DNA from: Candidatus Aramenus sulfurataquae
GTDB taxonomy: Archaea; Thermoproteota; Thermoprotei_A; Sulfolobales; Sulfolobaceae
Length of the DNA stretch: 64,000 bases
Assembly (NCBI GenBank): GCA_000565255.1
Contig: ASRH01000004.1
Span: 62,001 to 126,000 of the forward strand
Reading direction: 5' to 3'
Part shown: in pieces, positions 10,398-19,699 of the stretch
How positions within the stretch are numbered: the stretch's first letter is position 1
Layout: every line of letters starts with the position of its first letter
Made by a program: the position numbers and the translations under genes
The notes under the pieces: model-generated
What the model was told of the DNA's origin: nothing
Databases searched by the model: none
Seen by the model: only the letters and a program-made list of their open reading frames with translations

Positions 10398-10446
10398 CCT
10401 ATACGGTAATTTTAAAATCCATCCTCTTTAGTGGATTTAGACCCAT

Positions 10447-11139
10447 ATGTTTAAGGACAAGGATTTTCTCTATATAGAATACGTTGCCAAAATCAAGGAC
10501 ACTGGCGAGGTAATTGACACGACGATCGAAGAGGAGGCAAAGAAGGCCAACATCTACAACCCGGATAAGAAGTACGGACCTCAGCTGGTTATTTTGGGTG
10601 AGCACAGAGTAATTAAGGGACTAGAAGAGGCCCTCTACAATATGAACCTTAACGAGGAGAAGGTTATAGAAGTGCCCCCAGAAAAAGCTTATGGCGAGAG
10701 GGATCCCAGTAAGGTAAAGATTCTCTCGCTGGGAGAGGTGAAGAGGCAGGGGATAAATCCCTACCCCAATATGTTGGTGAGGCTTCAGGACGGCTCACTT
10801 GCTACCGTGAAGAGCGTCAGTGGTGGGAGGGTCATCCTAGACCTCAATCACCCATATGCTGGGAAGACGATAGTCTACCAGGTTAAGGTTGTCAAGCAGT
10901 TAACTGACGAGAAGGAGAAAATAAACGCCCTGACGGAGAGGTGGTTCGGGAGCAACCCTAAGTTGACGTTGGAGCTATCTGAGGACAAGAAGAGCGTTAA
11001 CTTCGCCATCTCTAAGGAGATATTCCTCCTCGAGGACATACAAATGAGGAAGTTCATGTTGGCTAAGGACATAATAACTTTTGTATTGCCGGAGTCAACT
11101 GTGAGCTTTGTGGAGAAGTACGATAAGTCCGTTTTCTAA
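10447..11139 (+). CDS. FKBP-type peptidyl-prolyl isomerase (SlyD-like)
   Basis: 230 residues. The FKBP core is visible in [32 protein letters not shown] and [12 protein letters not shown], with an insert-in-flap domain (about 100-150) containing [12 protein letters not shown], as in SlyD-like archaeal FKBPs. The C-terminal extension (about 160-230) is of unknown role. Catalyses proline cis-trans isomerisation and acts as a folding helper in the cytoplasm; no signal peptide is seen. Convergent with egsA, with no gap. Confidence 0.9.
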   Translation: MFKDKDFLYIEYVAKIKDTGEVIDTTIEEEAKKANIYNPDKKYGPQLVILGEHRVIKGLEEALYNMNLNEEKVIEVPPEKAYGERDPSKVKILSLGEVKRQGINPYPNMLVRLQDGSLATVKSVSGGRVILDLNHPYAGKTIVYQVKVVKQLTDEKEKINALTERWFGSNPKLTLELSEDKKSVNFAISKEIFLLEDIQMRKFMLAKDIITFVLPESTVSFVEKYDKSVF

Positions 11140-12192
11140 TCATCCGATAACTCCCGTCTCTCTTGCTATTTTTTCCGCGGAGCTCCACGTTAATCCGCGG
11201 TCTCCAAGTATAGTGTACCTCTCTGGCCTAATTGTATGGGCTATGGTTAAGGCCTTTATAATTACCTCGTCGGGTATTCCTAACTCTTTGGCTGTAAGCG
11301 GAAAGTCTATCCTCTTTAAGGCCCTCTTTATCTCCTTCCAGTTGATGCCGTGGATATAGGCCATTATGATAGTACCCACGCCAACTAGCTCCCCATGTAA
11401 CGCAGACCCTGGGTATAACATTTCGACTGCGTGGGCAAACAAGTGCTCAGAACCGCTAGCTGGTCTAGTGCTTCCTGCCATTCCCATTGCTACACCACTA
11501 CTTATTAAGGCCTCCATGAGTAGCCTTACTCCGTACTTCAAGTCCCTGTTTATGATTCTCGTACAGCTCAGTCCGTGCTTTGCGGATAGAATGGCCAAGG
11601 ACGCCGTGTAATCCCCGTAATATTCTCCCCTGAGCTTCGAGGCAAGCCTCCAGTCTCTTACAGCGACGATTTTCCCAATTATGTCACCTATACCCGCGTT
11701 TATGAGCCTTCTGGGTGCAGAGCTTAACACGTCTATGTCAGCTATTATGGCTATTGGTCCTTTTGCCTTAACTGAGACGGGTTTCCCAAGTCCCTTAATT
11801 GAGGCGAAAGGAGAAGTTATCCCGTCGTGGGAAGGGGCCGTTGGGACGCTTACGAAGTCCTTGTTTAGCCTAAAGGCGACATACTTGGCCACGTCAATGC
11901 TCTTCCCCCCACCCACGCCAATTATACTTCCAGATCTGAGCTTTTTTGAGAATTCCTCCACTCTAGCTACCTCGTCCATGTTTGCCTCCTCTATTTCAAC
12001 TACCTCTACGCTCTTGTCCCCTATCTTGTCCAAGATTTTGCTTACGACTGCCTTCCTAACGCTGGGGCCTGTGACTATGAGAAAGGGCGTGGGCAGGTTG
12101 AGTTGTTCGAAGTACTCGTCTATTTTGTTGATAATACCATTGCCCACGTAGATTTTCTTCGGCAGGTCAATTATGTGCTCATTGCTTTCCAT
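11140..12192 (-). CDS. egsA: sn-glycerol-1-phosphate dehydrogenase
   Basis: Reduces dihydroxyacetone phosphate to sn-glycerol-1-phosphate, the backbone of archaeal ether lipids. It has 350 residues of the iron/zinc alcohol dehydrogenase-like fold. Visible are the nucleotide-binding [12 protein letters not shown] (about 95-106), the [13 protein letters not shown] segment with a metal ligand, SEHLFAHA and HGELVGVGT supplying further ligand histidines. Divergent from the CPSF gene across a short A/T-rich region. Confidence 0.96.
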   Translation of the reverse strand: MESNEHIIDLPKKIYVGNGIINKIDEYFEQLNLPTPFLIVTGPSVRKAVVSKILDKIGDKSVEVVEIEEANMDEVARVEEFSKKLRSGSIIGVGGGKSIDVAKYVAFRLNKDFVSVPTAPSHDGITSPFASIKGLGKPVSVKAKGPIAIIADIDVLSSAPRRLINAGIGDIIGKIVAVRDWRLASKLRGEYYGDYTASLAILSAKHGLSCTRIINRDLKYGVRLLMEALISSGVAMGMAGSTRPASGSEHLFAHAVEMLYPGSALHGELVGVGTIIMAYIHGINWKEIKRALKRIDFPLTAKELGIPDEVIIKALTIAHTIRPERYTILGDRGLTWSSAEKIARETGVIG

Positions 12193-12201
12193 ACATTAAA
12201 A

Positions 12202-12218
12202 GACAAGTTTTAAATATT
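12202..12218. promoter_or_regulatory. A/T-rich divergent promoter between egsA and the CPSF gene
   Basis: The only 70 nt between the egsA start (12192) and the CPSF start contain GTTTTAAATATTAAAG, readable as a TATA box on either strand. For the plus strand it predicts initiation near 12235. That argues against the GTG at 12224 as the CPSF start and for a GTG at 12257 or 12266. Confidence 0.5.
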
Positions 12219-12265
12219 AAAGAGTGAGGATTGTATTTGTTGATCTCTACTTCTCGGTGAGTGTA

Positions 12266-14185
12266 GTGTCTAATAGTAGGTTAACAATAATACAGTCTAT
12301 ATACACGGGCATACCAAGAGACGCTCAGATAACGAGGATAGAGTTTGAAGGACCAGAGATCGCAGTGTATGTGAAGAACCCCTCGTTCATCTCGGGGAAC
12401 ATGGATGTTGTTAAAAAGATAGCTAAGGAAATAAAGAAGAGGATTGTAATAAAGGCAGATAGTTCGATCAGGAAGGACGAAAAGGAGACTACGGAGATCA
12501 TAAAGAACATCGTGCCTCAGGAGGCCGGAGTTACCGACATAAAGTTTGATGAAGACCTTGGCGAGGTCTTAATAAAGGCAAAGAGGCCTGGATTAGTAAT
12601 CGGAAAAGGAGGAACAATCCAGCAAAGGATATTCCTAGAGACCTTTTGGAGGCCTGTCATAGTAAGGGAACCTCCAATAAAGTCAAAAACCGTAGAGAGT
12701 ATAATAACACACATATATAATGAAACAGAGTACAGGTCAAAGATCTTAAAGACCTTCGGCGAGAGGATACATAGGGAGGTAATATATAAGGATAAGTATG
12801 TTAGGATAACAGCGCTAGGAGCTTTCCAGGAGATAGGAAGATCTGCAGTACTAGTTGAGACCCAAGAGAGTAGGGTTTTGCTGGATACTGGGGTTAACCC
12901 CAGCGTAAGCTTCGGAGAAAGGATGTACCCCAAGCTCGACATAGATCAATTGAGGCTCGACGACCTGGACGCAGTGGTAGTTACACATGCCCACCTAGAT
13001 CATTGTGGAATGGTCCCATATCTTTTTAAGTACGGCTACGAGGGACCCGTTTACGTGACTCCTCCCACAAGGGACGTTATGGCATTAATGCAGTTGGACT
13101 TACTTGATGTTGCGGAAAAAGAGGGAAGACCGTTGCCATATTCGGCCAAGGAGGTTAGAAAAGAACTTCTTCATACGATAACTCTTGACTACGAGGAGGT
13201 TACCGATATAGCCCCCGACATAAGGTTGACTTTCTATAACGCTGGACACATTCTTGGTTCCGCCATGGCACATTTGCATATAGGGGACGGTCTTCATAAT
13301 GTGGTGTATACTGGGGATTTCAAGTACGCTAGGACAAGGCTCTTAGATAGGGCAACTAGCGAGTTTCCCAAAGTGGATACGCTTATAATGGAAACTACTT
13401 ATGGCGCACAAGTACAAACAAGCAGAGAGGAGTCAGAGGAGGAACTAGTTAGAGTGATTCAAAACACAATAAACAGAGGAGGAAAAGTGCTTATACCGGT
13501 ATTAGCGGTTGGAAGGGGTCAAGAGATGATGCTCGTAATAAACGATGCCATGAAGAACAAGAAGATACCTGAGGTACCCGTTTACGTGACAGGCCTATTC
13601 GACGAGGTAACTGCAATCCATACCGCTTATCCAGAGTGGCTCAGCAGGGAAGTCAGGGACTCAATTTTGTACAAAGACGAAAACCCGTTTGTGTCAGACG
13701 TGTTCAAGAGGATAGAAGGTTACAGGGAGGACATAGCACAGGGAGAGCCATCAATAATTCTAGCTACTTCTGGAATGCTTAACGGCGGACCTGCGGTAGA
13801 GTTCTTTAAGGCATTGGCTCCAGACCCCAGGAACTCGATAGTCTTTGTAAGCTATCAAGCTGAGGGAACGTTGGGTAGGAAGGTAAGAGACGGGGCCAGC
13901 GAAGTTCAAGTGATAAATAGGGACGGAAGGGTAGAGAACATTACAATAAGAATGGAGAAGTATGCAATCGACGGATTCTCAGGACACTCTGACAGGAGGC
14001 AGCTGCTTAATTTCCTCAGGGATCTAACGCCAAAGCCTAAGAACATTGTGCTTAACCACGGCGAGGCCTCATCTATAAGGGCGTTTATGAGGATTATTGA
14101 GAACCCAAGGGAGAAGGAGAGGCTGGGGATAAAGAACTCCAATATCTACGCGCCCAGCATATTGGATAGCTTAAGGGTAACTTGA
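12266..14185 (+). CDS. fttA: aCPSF1/FttA ribonuclease (KH plus metallo-beta-lactamase/beta-CASP)
   Basis: Archaeal CPSF-like nuclease that cleaves RNA 3' ends and promotes transcription termination. N-terminal KH domains ([11 protein letters not shown], then [15 protein letters not shown]) are followed by a metallo-beta-lactamase domain with THAHLDHCG and GHILGSA/YTGDF zinc ligands. A beta-CASP insert follows ([34 protein letters not shown]), then the final SGHSD and LNHGE motifs. The frame opens at GTG 12224, but promoter position and family N-termini favour GTG 12266, about 639 residues. Confidence 0.94.
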   Translation: MSNSRLTIIQSIYTGIPRDAQITRIEFEGPEIAVYVKNPSFISGNMDVVKKIAKEIKKRIVIKADSSIRKDEKETTEIIKNIVPQEAGVTDIKFDEDLGEVLIKAKRPGLVIGKGGTIQQRIFLETFWRPVIVREPPIKSKTVESIITHIYNETEYRSKILKTFGERIHREVIYKDKYVRITALGAFQEIGRSAVLVETQESRVLLDTGVNPSVSFGERMYPKLDIDQLRLDDLDAVVVTHAHLDHCGMVPYLFKYGYEGPVYVTPPTRDVMALMQLDLLDVAEKEGRPLPYSAKEVRKELLHTITLDYEEVTDIAPDIRLTFYNAGHILGSAMAHLHIGDGLHNVVYTGDFKYARTRLLDRATSEFPKVDTLIMETTYGAQVQTSREESEEELVRVIQNTINRGGKVLIPVLAVGRGQEMMLVINDAMKNKKIPEVPVYVTGLFDEVTAIHTAYPEWLSREVRDSILYKDENPFVSDVFKRIEGYREDIAQGEPSIILATSGMLNGGPAVEFFKALAPDPRNSIVFVSYQAEGTLGRKVRDGASEVQVINRDGRVENITIRMEKYAIDGFSGHSDRRQLLNFLRDLTPKPKNIVLNHGEASSIRAFMRIIENPREKERLGIKNSNIYAPSILDSLRVT

Positions 14186-14357
14186 CATAGAAACGTAAGA
14201 GTTTGGCGATTCTGAAGAAACGATAAGACGACTAGTCGATAATGCATCTATGTGGGACTCGGCAGCTAACTAAGGAAAGAGCGAGTAGGTTATCAATTCA
14301 AGGTCTACAAAAGGTTTAGATAAACGGGCCAAGCTTGAGCTGAACTAATATATTTAT

Positions 14358-14631
14358 ATGGGTTCCAAGGTTGAGGTCAGCTATAAGGTGTACGTAAACG
14401 AGGATTGTGACATAAAAGGAAACACTTATCCTAATGGTTTTGATAAGCTCGTTTTATTACGACGAAAATGAAAGGGCTGAGACAGTAAAGTATAAAGACT
14501 AGGCGGAGAAGCCCTATGTTTATAGGCCAATAGCTTTGTTCGATCTTTATGGCTATAGAGCCAGTCGAGAAGGCAATAAAGCGAAAGACTTTGAGAAAGC
14601 TTTTTATTCCATCTTTATCTTAGATTGCTAA
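14358..14631 (+). pseudogene. Decayed small ORF of unknown family
   Basis: An ATG at 14358 next to a TATA-like run opens 38 codons (GSKVEVSYKVYVNEDCDI, ending LVLLRRK). After a frame change near 14450 the reading continues as FYYDENERAETVKYKD, a stop, then AEKPYVYRPIALFDLYGYRASREGNK up to a stop at 14629. The two halves have matching coding-like composition, so this is probably one gene of about 90 codons broken by a shift and a stop. I cannot name it. The stretch 14186-14357 before it shows nothing I can assign. Confidence 0.4.
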
Positions 14632-14637
14632 CGGTGT

Positions 14638-14727
14638 CCCGCCGTAGCTCAGCCCGGTTTAGAGCGCCCGGCTGTAGGTAGGTTAGCGGTCACCGGGTGG
14701 TCCGGGGTTCAAGTCCCCGCGGCGGGA
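14638..14727 (+). tRNA. tRNA-Tyr(GUA) with intron
   Basis: Acceptor CCCGCCG/CGGCGGG has the C1-G72 pair typical of archaeal tRNA-Tyr; discriminator A. Anticodon stem CCCGG/CCGGG, loop CTGTAG, then a 14-nt intron (14678-14691), then A38. T arm CGGGG-TTCAAGT-CCCCG. Confidence 0.94.
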
Positions 14728-14743
14728 CTTTAATTGTCAAATA

Positions 14744-14754
14744 ATTTATAAATC
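14744..14754 (+). promoter_or_regulatory. TATA box of the Sm-protein gene
   Basis: ATTTATAAATC sits about 31-41 nt before the TTG start at 14785. It probably drives the Sm-L37e-aminopropyltransferase operon. Confidence 0.55.
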
Positions 14755-14784
14755 ACCTATCTATCTTATCGAATAGGTGGTACT

Positions 14785-15012
14785 TTGGCAGAAACCGCAC
14801 ACAAGCTTCTGGCTGAATCCCTAGGTAGCGTAGTTTTAGTAAAGCTAAAGGGCAGCAAGGAAGTAAGGGGTACTTTAAGGAGTTACGACCAGCACATGAA
14901 CCTAGTCCTCTCAGACTCAGAGGAGATTCAGGCAGACGGTAGTGGAAAGAAGATAGGTACTATAGTAATAAGGGGGGACAACGTCATATTAATTTCCCCT
15001 ATACAGCAATAA
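14785..15012 (+). CDS. Sm-like archaeal protein (SmAP/LSm)
   Basis: 75 residues, one Sm fold. Sm1 is seen in [32 protein letters not shown], Sm2 in [13 protein letters not shown]. Forms heptameric rings that bind U-rich RNA and tRNA-derived RNA in archaea. TTG start. It is followed 13 nt later by rpl37e; the LSm-L37e pair is a conserved archaeal arrangement. Confidence 0.95.
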   Translation: MAETAHKLLAESLGSVVLVKLKGSKEVRGTLRSYDQHMNLVLSDSEEIQADGSGKKIGTIVIRGDNVILISPIQQ

Positions 15013-15025
15013 AAGGTGTTAGGCA

Positions 15026-15211
15026 GTGAAGGGCACTCCTTCGTTCGGTAAAATGAACAACGGCTATACTCACATCAGATGCAGAAGGTGCGGTAGACAC
15101 TCATACAACGTGGCTAAGCACTACTGCGCTGCTTGCGGATTCGGGAGGTCAAAGAAGATCAGGAGGTACTCCTGGCAGAACAAAAAGGTGAATGGGGTAA
15201 GACTAGTATAA
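15026..15211 (+). CDS. rpl37e: 50S ribosomal protein L37e
   Basis: 61 residues, basic, with a C2C2 zinc finger (CRRCG at about 19-23 and CAACG at about 34-38) and the family end [15 protein letters not shown] start. Its TAA stop shares one base with the ATG of the next gene. Confidence 0.96.
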   Translation: MKGTPSFGKMNNGYTHIRCRRCGRHSYNVAKHYCAACGFGRSKKIRRYSWQNKKVNGVRLV

Positions 15212-16122
15212 TGCAAATGGGTTGGAGTTGGCACATAGAGTGGCAAAGTTACTCTGAGTTTCACGGGCACTTAATAGAGAGGGTAATTGAGGACATAAAG
15301 TCCCCATACCAAAGAGTAATGGTTGCGGAGCTCACCAAGTTTGGAAAGACGTTAATCATAGACGGAAAGATCCAGTCCACTGTATACGACGAGTTTATCT
15401 ACCACGAAACGCTAGTTCATCCACTTCTACTTAGTATAAGAACTCCAGAGGACGTCTTGATATTAGGCGGAGGAGAGGGTGCTACACTCAGGGAAGCGCT
15501 TAAGCATAAGAGCGTAAAGAAGGCAGTTATGGTGGATATAGACAAAGAGGTTGTAAACTTCGCCAAGAAGTACCTTCAGGAGTGGCACAGAGGGTCCTTT
15601 GATGATCCAAGGGTTTCTGTTGTGATCTCTGACGCTTATCAGTACGTGATGAACACTAAGGACAAATTTGACGCGGTAATAATGGACTTGACGGACCCTA
15701 TACTTGGCAACTCCTCGTATAAGCTTTACACAAAGGAATATTATGAGAAGGTTAAAGAGCTAATAAAGCCAGGAGGTGGGATGGTAACTCAAGCTACCTC
15801 GCCTTCCTTTAACACCGAATCATTTACCGTGATTTACAATACGTTAAAGCATGTATTCCAATTCGCAGTGGCGTCCATAGTTTACGTTCCGGCCTTTGAC
15901 GGCCTATGGGGTTTCGTGTATGCCTCGGATTACGTAAATCCCCTTGATCTCCTAAAGGAGGATCTAGACAAGAAGATAAGAGAGAGAATAAACGGCGACT
16001 TAAGGTTTTACGACGCTGAGACCCACAGGATGATATTCAGTATTCCAAAGTACATAAGGGACGAGATACTGAGGCAGAAAAGGATATCCACAGAGAGCGA
16101 GCCCATTTATATACCAACGTGA
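15211..16122 (+). CDS. speE: Polyamine aminopropyltransferase (spermidine synthase family)
   Basis: Transfers aminopropyl from decarboxylated S-adenosylmethionine to polyamines, which thermophilic archaea make in long forms. It has 303 residues. Visible are the N-terminal [30 protein letters not shown], the cofactor loop [12 protein letters not shown], the acidic [15 protein letters not shown] and catalytic-region IMDLTDP. ATG at 15211 overlaps the L37e stop by one base; the longer open frame upstream lies within rpl37e and is not used. Confidence 0.94.
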   Translation: MQMGWSWHIEWQSYSEFHGHLIERVIEDIKSPYQRVMVAELTKFGKTLIIDGKIQSTVYDEFIYHETLVHPLLLSIRTPEDVLILGGGEGATLREALKHKSVKKAVMVDIDKEVVNFAKKYLQEWHRGSFDDPRVSVVISDAYQYVMNTKDKFDAVIMDLTDPILGNSSYKLYTKEYYEKVKELIKPGGGMVTQATSPSFNTESFTVIYNTLKHVFQFAVASIVYVPAFDGLWGFVYASDYVNPLDLLKEDLDKKIRERINGDLRFYDAETHRMIFSIPKYIRDEILRQKRISTESEPIYIPT

Positions 16123-16161
16123 CGTAATTTTTTAAATTGGCGTGTACTACATATTGATTGT

Positions 16162-16261
16162 GCCGGGGTGCCCGAGCGGACCAAGGGGGTGGGCTCGAGA
16201 CCTCAGACGGGTTACCCACTGTCCTTCGTGGGACACACGGGTTCGAATCCCGTCCCCGGCG
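16162..16261 (+). tRNA. tRNA-Ser(CGA) with intron
   Basis: Acceptor GCCGGGG/CCCCGGC with discriminator G. Anticodon stem GTGGG/CCCAC, loop CTCGAG, 14-nt intron (16200-16213), A38. A long variable arm (TGTCC/GGACA) marks it as class II. T arm ACGGG-TTCGAAT-CCCGT. Confidence 0.93.
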
Positions 16262-16264
16262 CGG

Positions 16265-16350
<86 letters not shown>

Positions 16351-16494
16351 CCTACTTCTTATAAGAGAGGGACATTTGCATTAAGGAAGATGTTTACAGT
16401 GAGCTAAGAGCCATTTAAGTTTTAGCATTTTAAAGGGGCGTCTCTGTTTTTAGTCGACTATAATACGGTGAGTTAAAATGTTGAAAAAGAACTA

Positions 16495-16504
16495 GTTATA
16501 AATA
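16495..16504 (+). promoter_or_regulatory. TATA box before the 43-codon ORF
   Basis: GTTATAAATA is 32-41 nt before the ATG at 16536, the usual archaeal distance. Confidence 0.45.
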
Positions 16505-16535
16505 CGGCGTCTACATTATGCGTGAGCGGGAAGGT

Positions 16536-16667
16536 ATGTATTATGTATATAAACTGGAGAACGCGGACGGTGAGGTAAAGGAAAAGTACGTCGACTTCTT
16601 AATTGATGTCGTTGAGACTTATCTAAAATTTGGAAAAATGATGAAGATGTGGAGGTATTCCGCATAA
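16536..16667 (+). CDS. Small hypothetical protein, 43 residues
   Basis: A short intact ORF between tRNA-Leu(CAG) and the opposite-strand tRNA-Val(GAC). It has a good TATA box and opens [21 protein letters not shown], continuing as an amphipathic helix ([18 protein letters not shown]). The composition is charged and soluble, like a real protein. An in-frame ATG at 16518 is too close to the TATA box. I recognise no family. It could be real or a leftover of a larger gene. Confidence 0.4.
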   Translation: MYYVYKLENADGEVKEKYVDFLIDVVETYLKFGKMMKMWRYSA

Positions 16668-16672
16668 CCTCG

Positions 16673-16751
<79 letters not shown>

Positions 16752-16971
16752 TCATTATTCTATCAATGTCAAAGGCTTATAAGATTAATTAGCTATTCAT
16801 GTTCTTCAAAAAGGCCTTAGGGAACTAGATCGATATCCCTTCAATTTCGTCAATAAGAGACGTTGGGCTTATAAAGAAGAACTAGAAATTCTGAATTTTG
16901 ATATGGTAAATAGCTTATTACAACGCGAAACGAGCACTTGAAGCTCGCATTTCTGCCAACAACATAATTGG

Positions 16972-17070
<99 letters not shown>

Positions 17071-17113
17071 CGTTCAATAAAACTTTGGTCAAGTACCCTT
17101 AAATAACTTTCCC

Positions 17114-17126
17114 AAAAATTTATTTG
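17114..17126 (+). promoter_or_regulatory. TATA box of rpl21e
   Basis: AAAAATTTATTTG lies 35-47 nt before the rpl21e start at 17161 and likely serves the L21e-RpoF pair. Confidence 0.45.
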
Positions 17127-17160
17127 TCTATCCTATATTACCTAGAGATGGGTAGAGTTC

Positions 17161-17463
17161 ATGGTAAAGCACTCGAAGGGTAACAGGACTAGGTCACGTA
17201 AGTTGCTGAGGAAATCTCCTAGGGAGAGGGGCAGTGTACCGTCACTAAGCAGATTAATGTACGATTATCAGCCTGGACAGAAGGTGATTGTAAAGGTTAA
17301 CTCCTCTGTTCACAACGGGATGCCACACAGGAGGTATCAAGGAAAGGTAGGTACGGTGTTGTCCAAGAGAGGAAGGGCATACGAGGTGAAGGTTACCCTT
17401 GGAGAGAAGGAAAAGACAATAATAATTAGGCCGGAACACCTAGTTCCGTTTTCCGGTAGATAA
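17161..17463 (+). CDS. rpl21e: 50S ribosomal protein L21e
   Basis: 100 residues. Highly basic N-terminus (KGNRTRSRKLLRKSPRERG), then the SH3-like core YQPGQKVIVKVNSSVHNGMPHRRYQGKVG and IIIRPEHLVPF. Four nt before rpoF. This L21e-RpoF-DUF655-RsmA order is conserved in archaea. Confidence 0.96.
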   Translation: MVKHSKGNRTRSRKLLRKSPRERGSVPSLSRLMYDYQPGQKVIVKVNSSVHNGMPHRRYQGKVGTVLSKRGRAYEVKVTLGEKEKTIIIRPEHLVPFSGR

Positions 17464-17466
17464 GTA

Positions 17467-17805
17467 ATGTCTTCTTTAGAGGTAGTAGAGGAACACTTCA
17501 TATCGTATCCAGAGGCAAAGAAGTACATCTACGAGATAATAAGGAACGGCTCTCAGTCGGCCATACTTCAGAGGGTCTACGAGTACCTTAATAACGTCGA
17601 AAAATGCCCCGCTGAGGAAGTTGAGTCCCTAAAGGCGGAGTTAAGTAACGTCGTAAAAAAGGAAGAAGTAATTGCCATGATAGCGAGTATATGCCCCACT
17701 ACAATAGACGAGCTAAAGGCAATCCTTGTTATAGACAAAAGTAGCTACTCAGATGAAGACTTTCAGAAAATAATTGGTGCTGTTAAGAGCCACATCAAAG
17801 GTTGA
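17467..17805 (+). CDS. rpoF: DNA-directed RNA polymerase subunit F (Rpb4 homologue)
   Basis: 112 residues, all helical and acidic: N-terminal VVEEHFISYPEAKKYI and the HRDC-like C-terminal ICPTTIDELKAILVIDKSSYSDEDFQKII. Forms the polymerase stalk with subunit E (Rpb7). Confidence 0.93.
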   Translation: MSSLEVVEEHFISYPEAKKYIYEIIRNGSQSAILQRVYEYLNNVEKCPAEEVESLKAELSNVVKKEEVIAMIASICPTTIDELKAILVIDKSSYSDEDFQKIIGAVKSHIKG

Positions 17806-17848
17806 TATTTTTTTATTTAGATATGGTTATAAATTATTATGTGGCACT

Positions 17849-18490
17849 ATGTTACAGAGAAAGAGGCCTAAGGAGAGATACGTCTACATACTGGACTACT
17901 TGAGGGAAGGCAACCCCTTGGACAAGCATAGGAACCATAAGAACAGACCAATTGCGCAAGTGCTAGGAGAAGAGTACTTCATGTTGATGGAAGCTCTGGT
18001 CTTGGGGGGTGATTACCAGATCGAGCAGAGGGTTGACCTATTCAACGTCCAAGATCTAAAGATTGATCTAACGGTCAGTTACGATGACCTAACTTCTGTA
18101 GCTAAGGACGCTTTACCTAGGGTAGTGAAGAAGATTGTCGTTGACAGGGAGAAGGAGTTCGTGGAGTTCTTCAATAAGTCTGAGCCTTTAACGTTAAAGC
18201 TCCACTCACTGGAGCTTCTGCCGGGTATAGGGAAGAAGACGCTCAGGGAAATTTTAGAGGAGAGGAAAAAAGAGCCGTTTTCGAGTTTTAGTGATATAGA
18301 GAAAAGGACCACCTTAAGGAACGTTGCCGACATAATTACAGAGAGGATTCTCCTGGAGATACAGAGGAAGGACAAGTATTACTTGTTTGTATACCCCACA
18401 GAAGTAGACCACAGGAAGCAACAAGAGCAAGTTATATATGTAGGCTCCTTGGAGAGATTAAAGGAGGAGAAATTGAAAAAGAATGAGTAA
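17849..18490 (+). CDS. DUF655 RNA-binding protein
   Basis: 213 residues. N-terminal PKERYVYILDYLREGNPLDKHRNHKNRPIAQ and EEYFMLMEAL form the OB-like part. A helix-hairpin-helix region follows (LELLPGIGKKTLREILEERKKEPFSSFSDI). Conserved directly before RsmA/Dim1 in archaea; probably works in rRNA handling, but the exact role is unknown. ATG at 17849 is chosen because upstream codons overlap the rpoF end and carry no family sequence. Overlaps rsmA by 8 nt. Confidence 0.88.
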   Translation: MLQRKRPKERYVYILDYLREGNPLDKHRNHKNRPIAQVLGEEYFMLMEALVLGGDYQIEQRVDLFNVQDLKIDLTVSYDDLTSVAKDALPRVVKKIVVDREKEFVEFFNKSEPLTLKLHSLELLPGIGKKTLREILEERKKEPFSSFSDIEKRTTLRNVADIITERILLEIQRKDKYYLFVYPTEVDHRKQQEQVIYVGSLERLKEEKLKKNE

Positions 18491-19148
18491 GCTTTCTCAA
18501 AACTTTCTTCACGATAAGAGTTTCGTGGACAAGTTCGTGTATTACGTCTTCTCTATGGGCCTAACAAGGCCCCTAATAGAGGTAGGTTGCGGAAAGGGGA
18601 TCATTACCGCAAAGGTAAATCCAGATGTGTGCATAGAAATAGACGTGAACCTACTTCAGTACTTGAGGAGTTTTAGCCCGGTCGTCTCGGACGCTAGGTT
18701 TCTGCCCGTTTTTAGGGGTAGCATAGTGTCCTCCCTACCTTACTCAATAACTAGGGACTTTTTCATTGAAGTCTCGGAGCTCAATGACGTAAACAAGATG
18801 CTCTTAATCTTGCAGAAGGACTTTGTGGACAAGATTTTGGAGTACCCGAGCTACATATCCTTCCTGCTGAACTACTATTATCTCATCCGCCCAATGGACG
18901 TAATACCCCCTGATGCCTTTTCGCCAAAGCCTAAAGTATATTCTCAGATAGTTTACTTTGTGAGAAAGAGGAGATACGACGATCGAGTATCACAAGTAAT
19001 AGAGTGTGTGAGTAGGTTTCGCAACAAAAAGGTAAAGAAGGCTGCAGAGCTCTGTAACATTAAGTCGGACAACGAGAGAAGGGTGAGGGATTACAAACCA
19101 TGGGAGATTTTAGAGTTACTGAGCTCTATGGATATAAGCTCTGTGTGA
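18483..19148 (+). CDS. rsmA: 16S rRNA adenine dimethyltransferase family (RsmA/KsgA/Dim1)
   Basis: 221 residues, shorter than the usual 260-280. N-terminal SQNFLHDKSFVDKFV, motif I EVGCGKGIIT, acidic CIEIDVN. Motif IV reads SLPYSIT where family members have N-L/I-P-Y. C-terminal FSPKPKVYSQIV and a small helical domain remain. Expected to dimethylate two adenines near the 16S 3' end; the missing Asn and short C-terminal domain cast some doubt on activity. Overlaps the next gene by 49 nt. Confidence 0.88.
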   Translation: MSKLSQNFLHDKSFVDKFVYYVFSMGLTRPLIEVGCGKGIITAKVNPDVCIEIDVNLLQYLRSFSPVVSDARFLPVFRGSIVSSLPYSITRDFFIEVSELNDVNKMLLILQKDFVDKILEYPSYISFLLNYYYLIRPMDVIPPDAFSPKPKVYSQIVYFVRKRRYDDRVSQVIECVSRFRNKKVKKAAELCNIKSDNERRVRDYKPWEILELLSSMDISSV

Positions 19149-19699
19149 ACGAGGAAGTCTACGAGCCGGCAGAGGACAGTGAGCTTCTTCTTGGCGCCAT
19201 TCAAGTTAAGAAAGGAGAGAGGGTAGTAGAGATAGGCTCTGGAACGGGAATCTTAAGCGTCAAAGCTGCTAAGCTGGGAGGAGTAGTACTTTCAATAGAT
19301 TTAAACCCCTTCGCAACTGAGGCTACTCTTTGTACTGCCAAGCTGAACGGGGTATCTCTGGAAGTAGTCAACTGCGATATGTTTACTTGTATTAGGGACA
19401 AGTACTGGGACGTGGCTATATTCAATCCCCCCTACTTGCCAGTGTCAGAGTATAGATCCTGGATAGAGTATAGTTGGTCTGGAGGTGACAGAGGCGTAGA
19501 GGTGCTCTTACGGTTCTTGAATGTTGTCAGGGCGAAAAGAGTATACATTCTCTACTCTAGCCTCGACGATGAGGAGAGCGTCATGGGCGCTATAAATTCA
19601 AATAATTACATTATAACGAGAAAAGAAAAGAAATATATAGGCTTCGAGGAACTTATAGCTTTAGAGCTTAATGATAAGGGTAGTACTAGTAGAGCCTGA
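19100..19699 (+). CDS. HemK/PrmC-like protein N5-glutamine methyltransferase (Mtq2-like)
   Basis: 199 residues of the class I methyltransferase fold: VYEPAEDSELLL (family N-terminal mark), motif I VEIGSGTGILS, SIDLNPFA and the catalytic FNPPYLP. The small size without an N-terminal domain fits the archaeal/eukaryotic Mtq2 type that methylates the GGQ glutamine of release factor aRF1. The heptad SWSGGDRGVE is also family-typical. Confidence 0.87.
   Translation: MGDFRVTELYGYKLCVNEEVYEPAEDSELLLGAIQVKKGERVVEIGSGTGILSVKAAKLGGVVLSIDLNPFATEATLCTAKLNGVSLEVVNCDMFTCIRDKYWDVAIFNPPYLPVSEYRSWIEYSWSGGDRGVEVLLRFLNVVRAKRVYILYSSLDDEESVMGAINSNNYIITRKEKKYIGFEELIALELNDKGSTSRA

Noticed and set aside
15133-15210. 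Longer N-terminus for the aminopropyltransferase
   Set aside because: The extra codons lie within rpl37e and do not resemble the family; ATG 15211 starts right at the family N-terminus.
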